A stretch of 25,394 nt of DNA, from the NCBI GenBank assembly GCA_038204465.1, contig JBBRCX010000067.1, forward strand, positions 1 to 25,394. Direction: 5' to 3'. Numbering within the stretch: position 1 is the first letter of the stretch; every line of letters starts with the position of its first letter. The stretch comes from JBBRCX01 sp038204465 (GTDB lineage: Bacteria > Planctomycetota > Phycisphaerae > Tepidisphaerales > Tepidisphaeraceae). The notes under the pieces are model-generated. The model was given only the letters and a program-made list of their open reading frames with translations. It had not been told where the DNA came from and searched no databases. The position numbers and the translations under genes were made by a program. Shown in pieces: positions 5,716-12,858 of this stretch.

Positions 5716-6658
5716 TGACAGATGCGTCGTCCGGTTTTGTGCGGGATTTCCTGCGGTTTGCCGCCGGGCGGCACGCCGCGTGGAAGCACCCGGTCGAGCT
5801 GGGGACCGACGGACGTGGAGGCGTTTCTCAACGACCTCGTCATGCGCCGCCGCCTGTCGGCGTCGTGGCAGAATCAGGCGCTGAACGCGCTGGCGTTCCT
5901 CTACCGGCACGTCCTGGAGGACGTTATCCCGCAGGACCATCTCGGCAAGTTCCTATTACAGCGGTCGAGGCGCGTGGCGCGGGTTCCGACCGTGCTGTCG
6001 GTCGAGGAGGTGCGTCGCGTGATCGAGGCGATCCCGCCGGCGCGCATCTACCGGCTGATGGTGGAGTTGCTGTACGGCACGGGGCTGCGCGTCGGCGAGG
6101 TTTGCACGCTGCGGATCCGGGATATCGACCTGGGGCGGGCGCAGGTTATCGTCCGCGGCGGCAAGGGGGACAAGGATCGGATCGTCATGTTGCCGCACTG
6201 CCTGCGCGAGCGACTGGAGGAGCAGTTGGCGGACCGTCGAGCGGCGCTGGCGGGCGGACGTGGCCCGCGGGGGCGGGTACGCACCGGTGCCGGACGCGTT
6301 GGAGCATAAGCGGCCCCGCGCCGGATCGGAACTGCCGTGGCAGTTCGGCTTTCCTTCGATGGTCCTGCGGCGGGACGAGGCGGGCCACGGGACGCGATGG
6401 CACGCCGACTCGTCGGCGCTTGATCGGGCGATCCGCGGCGCCGCGCGCCGGGCCGGTGTCGCCAAGCGGGTGACGTGCCACACGTTCCGCCATAGTTTCG
6501 CGACACACCTGCTGGAGTCGGGGTACGACGTGCGGCAAGTGCAGACGCTGCTCGGGCACGCGTCGTTGAAGACGACAATGGTCTACGTCCACGTGATGAA
6601 CAAGCCGGCCGTCGCGGTCACGAGCCCCCTCGACCGGCTATTCGCCGGGGTGTCCTAG
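5709..6658 (+). pseudogene. intI: Integron integrase (IntI-type tyrosine recombinase), truncated and frameshifted
   Basis: Three consecutive frames together give an IntI. Frame one (about 5715-5804) reads FVRDFLRFAAGRHAAWKHPVELG. Frame two (about 5806-6245) reads PTDVEAFLNDLV, then SWQNQALNALAFLYRHVL and TGLRVGEVCTLRIRDIDL with the first catalytic Arg and GGKGDKDR. Frame three (about 6246-6658) reads GGGYAPVPDALEHKRPRAG and ELPWQFGFPS, the IntI-specific extra region, then HTFRHSFATHLL, LGHASLKTTMVYVHV with the remaining His-Arg-His-Tyr residues. Two single-base changes (near 5805 and 6245) break the frame, and about 35-40 N-terminal residues are missing relative to known IntI proteins. It is divergent from the cassettes, the normal integron layout. 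IntI excises and inserts cassettes by attC/attI recombination; this copy should be inactive. Confidence 0.88.
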
Positions 6659-6704
6659 CGCGGCTTTGTATCGCAGCACCCTGGATCGCGACGTATTAGC
6701 CGAC

Positions 6705-6725
6705 TCGAATCCTCCCCCCGCTACT
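6705..6725 (+). repeat. Right island attachment repeat (tRNA-fMet 3' end core)
   Basis: These 21 bases, from the T-loop TCGAAT through the acceptor strand CCCCGCT and discriminator A, are identical to 568-588. Upstream bases (AGCCGAC) do not complete the T-stem, so only the core is duplicated. A terminator follows ten bases later, as expected for the original 3' flank of a tRNA gene. Confidence 0.8.
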
Positions 6726-6734
6726 GATCGATCG

Positions 6735-6766
6735 AAAGGGACTTGCGACATCGCGAGTCCCTTTTT
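6735..6766 (+). terminator. Intrinsic terminator, probably the original tRNA-fMet terminator
   Basis: AAAGGGACTTGCG (6735-6747) pairs with CGCGAGTCCCTTT (6752-6764) with one T-G wobble, over a 4-base loop, and is followed by T bases (run 6762-6766). Its position just past the tRNA 3' core suggests it ended the tRNA transcript before the island inserted. Confidence 0.8.
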
Positions 6767-6990
6767 CGTTGGTCGTTTTCGGTCGTTTGTCCGCGAAACT
6801 GACCCCTGCCAAAGTGATTGAGGCTTGCCCGCACGGATCCAACTCGAGGTGACTGGAAAGCCGGACACGCCTCGGCACGTTCGGGATGGCGCAAATAACG
6901 AATCGGCCTTCACCATTGTGGTTGCATCGCAGAAAGTTATTCTGATCCACGGCGCGAAATTCGGCACGGCCGCCAAGGATGGAATTGCCC

Positions 6991-9117
6991 ATGACAAGCA
7001 AATCAGATGCGAAACCGAAAGCGCGGCCGGGCAAGTCATCGTCGGCGCGCGAATGGGAATCATTGACTTGGGATCATCTGGACGACTGGGCGGGCAGTCG
7101 CTCGGTGTCACGCGGACGGTCTTACCAACGACAAGGCCAGGTGCGGGACTTGGTGATCTTTGAGGACGGCCGACTGCTGGCAACGGTCGTGGGCGGCGAT
7201 CGCTATGTGACCGGCGTATGGTTGCGGGAGGACAAGAAAAGTGACGGTCTCGTCCAGTCCAAATGCACTTGCCCCGTTGGATATGACGGCTGTAAACACG
7301 CCGTTGCGGTCGTGGCGGCCTATCTCGAACGGCTGGGCCACGAGGAAACTGTTCCCCTCGCGAACGCAGATGATCCGCGGTGGGACAAGCTGGAAGGCAA
7401 CGACGCCGATGCGGATTATGATGAAGACGAAAGCGACGAGGAAATTGCAGAAGACGTGAAGCCGGCTCGTCACAAGTCAGGCCGACGAACGCGTGAAGAG
7501 TGGGACGAGAAAATCAAGCGGGACATCCACGCAAAGAGCCGGGAGGACCTGGCCGATCTGGTCTGCTCCCTTACGGAGCGATTCCCCGAACTGAGAGAAG
7601 AATTCCGCGAGCGGATCGCCTTGGGAGAGGGCGATGTCGATCGATTGATCGCGCAGGCGCGCAAGGAATTGCAGCGCATCACCTCGCAGGAGGCGTGGAG
7701 GAATCACTGGAATGGCGAAGGAAACATTCCGGATTACAGCCGGCTGCTGCATCGGCTGGAGCGACTGGTTGAGCTGGGTCATTCGGATGCGGTGGCGCGG
7801 CTCGGACGGGAGATCATCGAGCGCGGCATGGAACAGGTGGGCCAGTCGCACGATGAAGGTGAAACGGCCATGGAACTGGGCCGATGCCTGCCTGTTGTGT
7901 TCCGCGCCGTGTCCAAGTCGAGCCTGACACCGCCTCAGAAACTGCTCTTCGCCATCGACGCGCAGCTTCAGGATGATTGTGACGTGATCGGCGATGCCGC
8001 GGACGCGGTTTTCAATGGGAAGTACCCGCCAACCGACTGGTCTGCCGTCGCCGACGATTTGACGCGCCGGCTGTCCGCGACCAAGTCGAAACGTGGGAAT
8101 TCAGACGATGACGACAATGATGATGACGGCGACAGCTTCTCGCGGGATTATCAGCGCGATCAGATCAGCGGTTGGATTGTCAAGGCGCTGAACCACGCCG
8201 GTCGCGGTGAGGAAGTGCTGGCCGTGTATGAGAAGGAAGCGCGGACGACCGGCAGTTACGAACGTCTGGTCAGGTTCCTCATCGATCAGAAGCGCTACGA
8301 TGATGCCGAACGCTGGGCCACGGAGGGGATCGAGAAGACCGCACACGATCTTTTGGGCATTGCCGCGAATCTTGCCGAGCAGCTCTGTGAAGTGGCGCGT
8401 CTTCGCAAAAAATGGGACATCGTGGCCGCACACAGCGCCTATCAGTTCTTCGATCGTCCTGGCAGGGATGGTTTCAACCAACTCATGACCGCGGCCGCGA
8501 AGGCGGATTGCCAGGAGCCGGTGCGGCGACTTGCCCTGCAATTCCTGGAGACGGGCGTTGCTCCAATTCGCCTGGCGGTAGCAAAGAAGGGAGAGCGAAC
8601 GATCAATACGGCCCATGATTGGCCGCTGCCGGTGCCTGCGTATTTGTCGCCGCTCTTGCGATCAGAAGGTCAAAGGCGAGGATCGACCGAGCCGCACTAT
8701 GACGTCCTGATCGACATGGCCATTGCTGACAAGCGCCCAGACGATGTGCTTCGTTGGTATGACCTGATGTGTGCCCAGCGGAAGCAATCGGCGTTTGGTG
8801 CTTCATGGTCTGGCCGCGGCGCCCACGCCGACCGCGTGGCGGAGGCCGTTGCCAAGGCGCATCCGCAGCGCTCGCTGGACATCTATCGTCAGCAAATCGA
8901 TCAGAATCTCACGCAAGCAAGCGTTGGCGCATACGAAACCGTCGCAGCGTATCTGCGAAAGATCAAGCCCATCATGAAAACCATCGATCGCGAACATGAG
9001 TGGAAACAATTGGTCGAGGATATCCGGCTGCGTTATCGCAATCGGTCGCGATTCATGGAGATTCTAGACAGGTTGGAAGACCGGCCGATTCTCAAGACGC
9101 AGAAGAATCGGAGATGA
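6991..9117 (+). CDS. SWIM zinc-finger protein with long helical C-terminal region
   Basis: The 708-residue protein carries a SWIM zinc-binding motif at about residues 92-103: C92-x-C94, then C101-x-H103 in KCTCPVGYDGCKHAVAVVAAYLE. The SWIM segment follows a beta-rich part with VRDLVIFEDGRLLATVVGG. An acidic linker (DADADYDEDESDEEIAEDV, about 127-145) leads to a long alpha-helical region that looks TPR/HEAT-like (for example EVLAVYEKEARTTGSYERLVRFL, DDVLRWYDLMC), interrupted by a second acidic run DDDDNDDDGD. SWIM domains bind DNA or proteins; the protein's role is unknown. Start 6991 is preferred to 6979 because AAGGA (6975-6979) is correctly spaced for it. It stands alone, right of the island. 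Confidence 0.88.
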   Translation: MTSKSDAKPKARPGKSSSAREWESLTWDHLDDWAGSRSVSRGRSYQRQGQVRDLVIFEDGRLLATVVGGDRYVTGVWLREDKKSDGLVQSKCTCPVGYDGCKHAVAVVAAYLERLGHEETVPLANADDPRWDKLEGNDADADYDEDESDEEIAEDVKPARHKSGRRTREEWDEKIKRDIHAKSREDLADLVCSLTERFPELREEFRERIALGEGDVDRLIAQARKELQRITSQEAWRNHWNGEGNIPDYSRLLHRLERLVELGHSDAVARLGREIIERGMEQVGQSHDEGETAMELGRCLPVVFRAVSKSSLTPPQKLLFAIDAQLQDDCDVIGDAADAVFNGKYPPTDWSAVADDLTRRLSATKSKRGNSDDDDNDDDGDSFSRDYQRDQISGWIVKALNHAGRGEEVLAVYEKEARTTGSYERLVRFLIDQKRYDDAERWATEGIEKTAHDLLGIAANLAEQLCEVARLRKKWDIVAAHSAYQFFDRPGRDGFNQLMTAAAKADCQEPVRRLALQFLETGVAPIRLAVAKKGERTINTAHDWPLPVPAYLSPLLRSEGQRRGSTEPHYDVLIDMAIADKRPDDVLRWYDLMCAQRKQSAFGASWSGRGAHADRVAEAVAKAHPQRSLDIYRQQIDQNLTQASVGAYETVAAYLRKIKPIMKTIDREHEWKQLVEDIRLRYRNRSRFMEILDRLEDRPILKTQKNRR

Positions 9118-9453
9118 ACAATCGGACCGCACGTACGTCACACGTCACCGGTCTCGTTGAGATCATCATCTACGTGTCTGATATGAGCGCTCAGGTAGGG
9201 TCCGCGTTCTCAAGGCGCTGTTGCAAAGCTCGGCGACGATCGGAGCCGTTCAGTTCGACCGCGACCCGGGAGCCGGATTACGTGGGCGTTGCCGAGGCCG
9301 ACCTTCCGTATGAAACGCCGGCATAATCGTTGCGATGGGTCGACATGGACGCCACTCGAAGCCAGCACGACGTGACTCACCGATCCCCTGCCCCTTCTCG
9401 CGCAGGTGGCGTCCATTAGATACCGGCGTATACTAGGAGCAGGAGGGTCAGGT
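9118..9453. other. Intergenic region before the toxin-antitoxin pair
   Basis: No gene is supported here. The region holds an 11-bp perfect inverted repeat, ATGGACGCCAC (9345-9355) and GTGGCGTCCAT (9406-9416), 50 bases apart, and a -10-like TATACT (9429-9434) just before the antitoxin ribosome site. Toxin-antitoxin operons are often autoregulated, so the inverted repeat could be an operator, but the wide spacing is unusual. Confidence 0.45.
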
Positions 9454-9672
9454 ATGTCTGTCCCTGTCGTCCGCTTTGCTGATCTGGTTGAGATGATCGA
9501 CCGTCTGCCGCTCGAGCAGCGCGAGAGCCTGGTGGACGTCGTCCGCAGGCGCATCGCCGATGACGAGCGGCGCCGGATTGCCGCGAGCATCCGCTCGGCC
9601 AGGCAACAGCACAGCCGTGGTCGGTGCAAGCCGACCACCCCCGATGAGTTGATTCGGGAGATTCTTGGTTGA
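9454..9672 (+). CDS. Antitoxin of a RelE-superfamily toxin-antitoxin pair
   Basis: The 72-residue protein starts at ATG 9454, seven bases after AGGAGG (9441-9446); this rules out the longer frame from 9406. It contains a helix-forming segment (RFADLVEMIDRLPLEQRESLVDVVRRRI) and a charged, flexible C-terminal half (DERRRIAASIRSARQQHSRG ... TTPDELIREILG). This fits the many small unannotated antitoxins that precede RelE/YafQ-like toxins: an N-terminal fold for dimerisation or DNA binding and a C-terminal helix that wraps the toxin. It overlaps the toxin gene by four bases, indicating translational coupling. A -10-like TATACT lies at 9429-9434. Confidence 0.75.
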   Translation: MSVPVVRFADLVEMIDRLPLEQRESLVDVVRRRIADDERRRIAASIRSARQQHSRGRCKPTTPDELIREILG

Positions 9673-9950
9673 GTTACACGCTCCTGCGCAGCTCGGCCTT
9701 TGTGCGCGACTCCAGGCGCATGCTGCGGCGACGGGCGGAGCTTGCGGATCAACTGCTCCAGACGCTGCAGCTCTTGGAGGCCGATCCCTGCGCCGCCCGC
9801 CTCAAGAGCCACAAACTCAAGGGAAAGCTCAAAGCTTCCTGGGCCTGCTTCGGCGGATACGACTTACGCGTCGTGTTCTCGTTCACAAAATATGGTGGCA
9901 AGCCGGCAATCCTGCTGGAGTCTGTGGGAACTCACGACGAGGTGTATTGA
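9669..9950 (+). CDS. RelE/ParE-superfamily toxin (YafQ-like)
   Basis: The 93-residue product starts at TTG 9669, overlapping the antitoxin stop as TTGA. It shows the RelE-superfamily layout: N-terminal FVRDSRRMLRRRAELADQLLQTLQLLEADP (two helices), then LKSHKLKGKLKASWACFGGYDLRVVFSF (beta strands with basic residues) and a terminal VGTHDEVY, which corresponds to the GSHDEL-type end of YafQ-like mRNA interferases. Such toxins cleave ribosome-bound mRNA; a ParE-like gyrase poison is less likely given the ending. The active-site residues cannot be assigned with certainty. Confidence 0.8.
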   Translation: MSYTLLRSSAFVRDSRRMLRRRAELADQLLQTLQLLEADPCAARLKSHKLKGKLKASWACFGGYDLRVVFSFTKYGGKPAILLESVGTHDEVY

Positions 9951-10625
9951 TCGCGGAGTTCACCTCGCGGAAGTTCGTGTCGACTGCCTGACCCGTCTGC
10001 TCGTCCGCCGTAAACATCGCTGGTTTTGCCCGGGGTCTCTTGTTAACCGAACCGGTGCTGGGGCGTGAGAACACAGCGACTTCCCACTTTTGTGATTCTC
10101 CCGAACGCACCCCATGGTTTGCATTTGAAGCGTATGCGCCTATCCAGCCGCGCAAGGGTGCCCGCTCCAGGCCACCACCAAATTGATTCCGAAAAATTGG
10201 CGAACGTCAGTGTAGGTGCGGTGATCGTCTGTCGCACGGTATTGCAGCCTGAACAAACTCGCTGACTGTTCGGGCTATGATCGAGGTTTCTTTGGGTCGC
10301 GGACAGTCGGGACGTGGGGCTGGGACGGTTTGACGTTGGTGAGCGGCTGGCGGAGGGTGGCGTGGCGGCGGTAGACGGACGGCACGCTGACGGGCGCCTT
10401 GCGGTCTCCTTGTGGATGTCGCATGGGGATGAAATGGGGATCCGTTGGTCAGCCGGTGGGTTGCCTCTGGGGGTGCTATGGGTTCTGGGCGTGAAAACGC
10501 GGGTTTTTGTCTGCAATCGCTCCTTCGTGTCGTGGTGGTGATGCTTCGTGGTTGGGATCCTTGTTATTCGTGACGGGTGACGGAGCCGACGAGTACGGGG
10601 TGGCGACGGGCATGTCCACTGGCTG
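9951..10625. other. Gene-poor stretch with a strong G/T-rich plus strand
   Basis: No convincing gene is seen. The longest minus frame (10043-10648) gives a low-complexity product rich in Pro, Thr, Ser, Arg and His with no domain, which looks like a by-product of composition. From about 10285 to 10620 the plus strand is strikingly rich in G and T with many GGG runs, including GGGACGTGGGGCTGGGACGG near 10309-10328, a possible G-quadruplex. A promoter-like TATGAT lies near 10275. It may be decayed coding sequence. Confidence 0.4.
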
Positions 10626-11189
10626 TTATGAAGGTGTGCTCCCGTCAACAGACACGGCCTGCTGTCGTTTCTTTCGCTCCCAGTTGGGAACGATGAACGC
10701 AGCCACCACAGCCCAGGAGCAGCCTGCGCCGAGAAGGATGCTGAACGGAAGCTGATAGGGGCGCAGCGCGTTTTTGATGTCGTTATGGTCGAGGGCGTGC
10801 ACCGGAATCAGGAGCAGCAAGCAGATCCCCCCGCTCACCACGTTCGCGGCGATAACCCACCCCACCCTCAGCGGTCGATCCATGTGAGCTCGCCGATTCA
10901 GATACGCGCGTTCGATGACGGTGGACAGCGACACCGCGATGAACACGTACAAGACTTCGCCACCAAATGGAACAAGGATGACGAGCGCATAGCCGACGAT
11001 CAGGCTGAGAAAATTCGCCTGAATCGAATACCAAACGGTGTGGCGGCGCAGGCCTCCTGCGGTGAGGAAGGGGCGCTCGATGATGGCCGCCATCACCGAA
11101 AGCGGCAGGCCGCACAGCGGGCCGAATATCGAGAAGCCGGGCACAAGTCCCAGGTCGGCGGTGATGGTGTTGGCGAGGATGGCCAGCAT
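10626..11189 (-). CDS. Multi-pass membrane protein of unknown function
   Basis: The 187-residue product has four or five hydrophobic segments: about residues 1-36 (two short ones, LVPGFSIFGPLCGLPLSVMAA), 53-90 (NFLSLIVGYALVILVPFGGEVLYVFIAVSL), 108-128 (VGWVIAANVVSGGICLLLLIP) and 148-168 (FSILLGAGCSWAVVAAFIVP). A conserved-looking IERPF and IERAYLNRR pair flank the second and third segments. I do not recognise the family. The start MLAILANT has no clear ribosome site, and the gene begins close to a pseudogene junction at about 11285, so the 5' end may be slightly altered. Confidence 0.65.
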   Translation of the reverse strand: MLAILANTITADLGLVPGFSIFGPLCGLPLSVMAAIIERPFLTAGGLRRHTVWYSIQANFLSLIVGYALVILVPFGGEVLYVFIAVSLSTVIERAYLNRRAHMDRPLRVGWVIAANVVSGGICLLLLIPVHALDHNDIKNALRPYQLPFSILLGAGCSWAVVAAFIVPNWERKKRQQAVSVDGSTPS

Positions 11190-11284
11190 GAGGCAGAGAA
11201 TTGTATCCGATGGAGCTTATTGGATGCTCGCATTGAGCACTCGCATTGCGGCTGCTGCGGCACGTGAGCAGATGGCCCATCGCG

Positions 11285-11567
11285 CGCGGTCGCATGCATG
11301 GCGGTTTGGGACTGGGCCTCGCGATCGTCCACGAGCTGGTGCGGTCGCATGGCGCAAACGTCCGTGCGGAAAGCGAGGGGGAGGGCCGCGGAGCCACATT
11401 CATCGTCGAGCTGCCTGTCCGTCGAAGCGTTCATGCAACGGCGAACGCGCCCGGCGAAAGCGACGCCGGGGCGACGAGTGATGCGATGCAGGTCAAGACG
11501 ATGCCGCTCACCGGCCTGCACGTGTTGCTGGTGGAAGACGAGCCCGCGACGCGCGAAGCGTTGACGT
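11285..11567 (+). pseudogene. Hybrid histidine kinase fragment (end of ATPase domain plus start of receiver domain)
   Basis: The plus strand reads RMHGGLGLGLAIVHELVRSH, the G2 box of HATPase_c, then GRGATFIVELPVRR, the end of that domain, a linker, and LTGLHVLLVEDEPATREAL, the start of a response-regulator receiver domain with its acidic pair. Everything upstream (sensor, dimerisation helix, N and G1 boxes) and downstream (phospho-acceptor Asp) is missing. The sequence stops matching at about 11567, where an oppositely oriented glycosyltransferase fragment begins. Confidence 0.8.
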
Positions 11568-11954
11568 GCAGCGCGTCGCGGAGAGTGGCGTAGAAGCCCG
11601 CTCGGACGAAATCGTCATCGTGCAGCAGATGGACGCACTGCCCGCGCGACAATTCGAGGCAATGGTTTCAATTGCCAACCATCCCGAGGCGCTGCGGATT
11701 GCAATGGAGTGCGACGCGCGAATCACCCGTGGAGGTGACGGCATCGCGGATGGCGGACCGTTCCGCAATGCATCATCCACCACCATGATCTGCACCGGCT
11801 CTCCGGGCGGGATCTGGCAGGGGGCGCTGCGGATCGCCTGCTGCAGCCAAGTCGCGCGCTGATAGACCGGAATCATCACCGACCAGAACGGCCGCTCGGC
11901 ACTCGCATGCAGCGGTTCAATCCGTGGGGCGTTGAGCTGCGCGTAGTCGGGCAT
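11568..11954 (-). pseudogene. Family 2 glycosyltransferase fragment, frameshifted and with a nonsense codon
   Basis: The minus strand starts MPDYAQLNAPRIEPLHAS and continues RPFWSVMIPVYQRATWLQQA and QIMVVDDA, the N-terminal half of a GT-A/GT2 fold with the first Asp pair. After about 11765 the matching sequence moves to another frame: RVALHCNPQRLGMVGN, then a TGA (11668-11670) where a Trp is expected, then NHCLELSRGQCVHLLHDDDFV and FYATLRDALH. A family member would continue for 150 or more residues, but it ends at the junction with the kinase fragment. It is clearly non-functional. Confidence 0.82.
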
Positions 11955-12025
11955 CGAAGGTGAAGACAGAGATCAGGAGCCAACCGCTCGGCTTACAACA
12001 TCGGGGCACGGCGAGTTTTCGCGAC

Positions 12026-12493
12026 TCAGCGATCAGGCCGAGGTTGCGAGAGCACGCGAAGCCCCTTCTCAGCCGCCGCCTCGATCGCGGCACGCTGCTC
12101 CGATTCCGTGCCTGACTGCATCACGCGAACAAATTCGCGGAGATCAGCGTCGGACGAAGTGCGGGCAAACTCATCGAGCACCGGCCGCAATTGATAGATC
12201 GGAGGAGCCAAACCACACCCACGGCTGATTGCAAGTCCCAGAACCGTCCGATCGGTATCGCTGAGCAATCGCCAGTTGGGGTTCGCATTGAGACCCACCT
12301 GCTGGAGGCGCAGGTCGATCGCGGAGGCTTCGATCATCGGACCAGCAGTGATGCCGAAGGGCCAGATCGTTTGCCGCTTCATGGACGCGGTCGTGGCATC
12401 GATCCAACACAAGTCCTGGCGAAAGGTGACTAGCGGCGACGCGAGGACGGCGAAGCCAATGATGAGAGCGAGGATGGTCACGAAGGGCCGCAC
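12026..12493 (-). CDS. Small membrane-anchored protein of unknown function
   Basis: The 155-residue product starts MRPFVTILALIIGFAVLASP, one N-terminal hydrophobic helix (about residues 4-20), and continues with a soluble domain outside the membrane: WIDATTASMKRQTIWPFGIT, PNWRLLSDTDRTVLGL and a C-terminal acidic helix. Proteins with a WIDA-T-S-K-x(2)-TxWxFG pattern after one membrane helix are familiar to me from planctomycete genomes, but they are unnamed. It is monocistronic as far as can be seen, with a 70-base gap to the pseudogene on its left. Confidence 0.68.
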   Translation of the reverse strand: MRPFVTILALIIGFAVLASPLVTFRQDLCWIDATTASMKRQTIWPFGITAGPMIEASAIDLRLQQVGLNANPNWRLLSDTDRTVLGLAISRGCGLAPPIYQLRPVLDEFARTSSDADLREFVRVMQSGTESEQRAAIEAAAEKGLRVLSQPRPDR

Positions 12494-12858
12494 AAGGATT
12501 CAGATCACATTCTCTAACCGGATCCGATCTGCTTTCGCGTCAACTCACCGAGCGCTGGATTCTGCGGCAGGTTCGCGCAACAGAGGCCCCTACCAGCTTT
12601 ATTCGAGCATCCGTTTCGACCCGGTGCGGAAGATCTGCCGCGACGGGTGAACTGATCATACGCTTACAAGCCGCGACAAAACACATTTCGCCGCGGCTTG
12701 TTGTTTACATCGCTGCTTCTGGTTAAAGAGTGCACCCGCCAGTGAGCGCATATCCTGCTCTGCTGGCAGTTTCGCATCAAGGACTGACATCTCATTTCTC
12801 ATGCGCTCTACGTTTTGGCTTAGAGCGGTGCACCGAATCAATTACTTACGCTTTCAAG
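12494..12858. other. Intergenic region between divergent genes
   Basis: The 365-base gap lies between the membrane-anchored protein gene (leftward) and the hydrolase gene (rightward) and should contain both promoters. It holds a 10-bp stem hairpin at 12666-12701 and a 10-bp perfect palindrome CGGTGCACCG at 12826-12835, 23 bases before the hydrolase start. A 61-codon minus frame at 12656-12841 is not supported by any family match. Confidence 0.45.
12666..12701. repeat. Hairpin with 10-bp perfect stem
   Basis: ACAAGCCGCG (12666-12675) pairs with CGCGGCTTGT (12692-12701) over a 16-base loop. It is followed on the plus strand by TGTTTAC, which is T-rich but not a true T-run, so a terminator role is possible but weak. 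It could also be a regulatory stem in a transcript leader. Confidence 0.4.

Larger units (their letters stand above)
545..6725. mobile_element. tRNA-fMet genomic island carrying a degenerate integron
   Basis: The segment is bracketed by direct repeats of a tRNA-fMet 3' end (21 identical bases at 568-588 and 6705-6725), the usual scar of site-specific integration into a tRNA gene. It contains the C-terminal part of a large serine recombinase, seven intact-looking attC sites with a remnant eighth, their cassettes on the minus strand, and a broken IntI gene on the plus strand. Both recombinases are defective as written, so the island is probably fixed unless helped in trans. The full tRNA is not in view. 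It may lie further left, in which case the abiEi-like gene would belong to a second, tandem island; this is inference. Confidence 0.7.

Noticed and set aside
6825..7163. 112-codon plus frame before and overlapping the SWIM gene
   Set aside because: It overlaps the SWIM coding sequence in another frame and has no ribosome site or domain.
10043..10648. 201-codon minus frame in the gene-poor stretch
   Set aside because: Low-complexity Pro/Thr/Ser/His product caused by the G/T skew; no ribosome site and no recognisable domain.
12656..12841. 61-codon minus frame upstream of the hydrolase
   Set aside because: No family match or ribosome site, and it covers the likely promoter and hairpin region.
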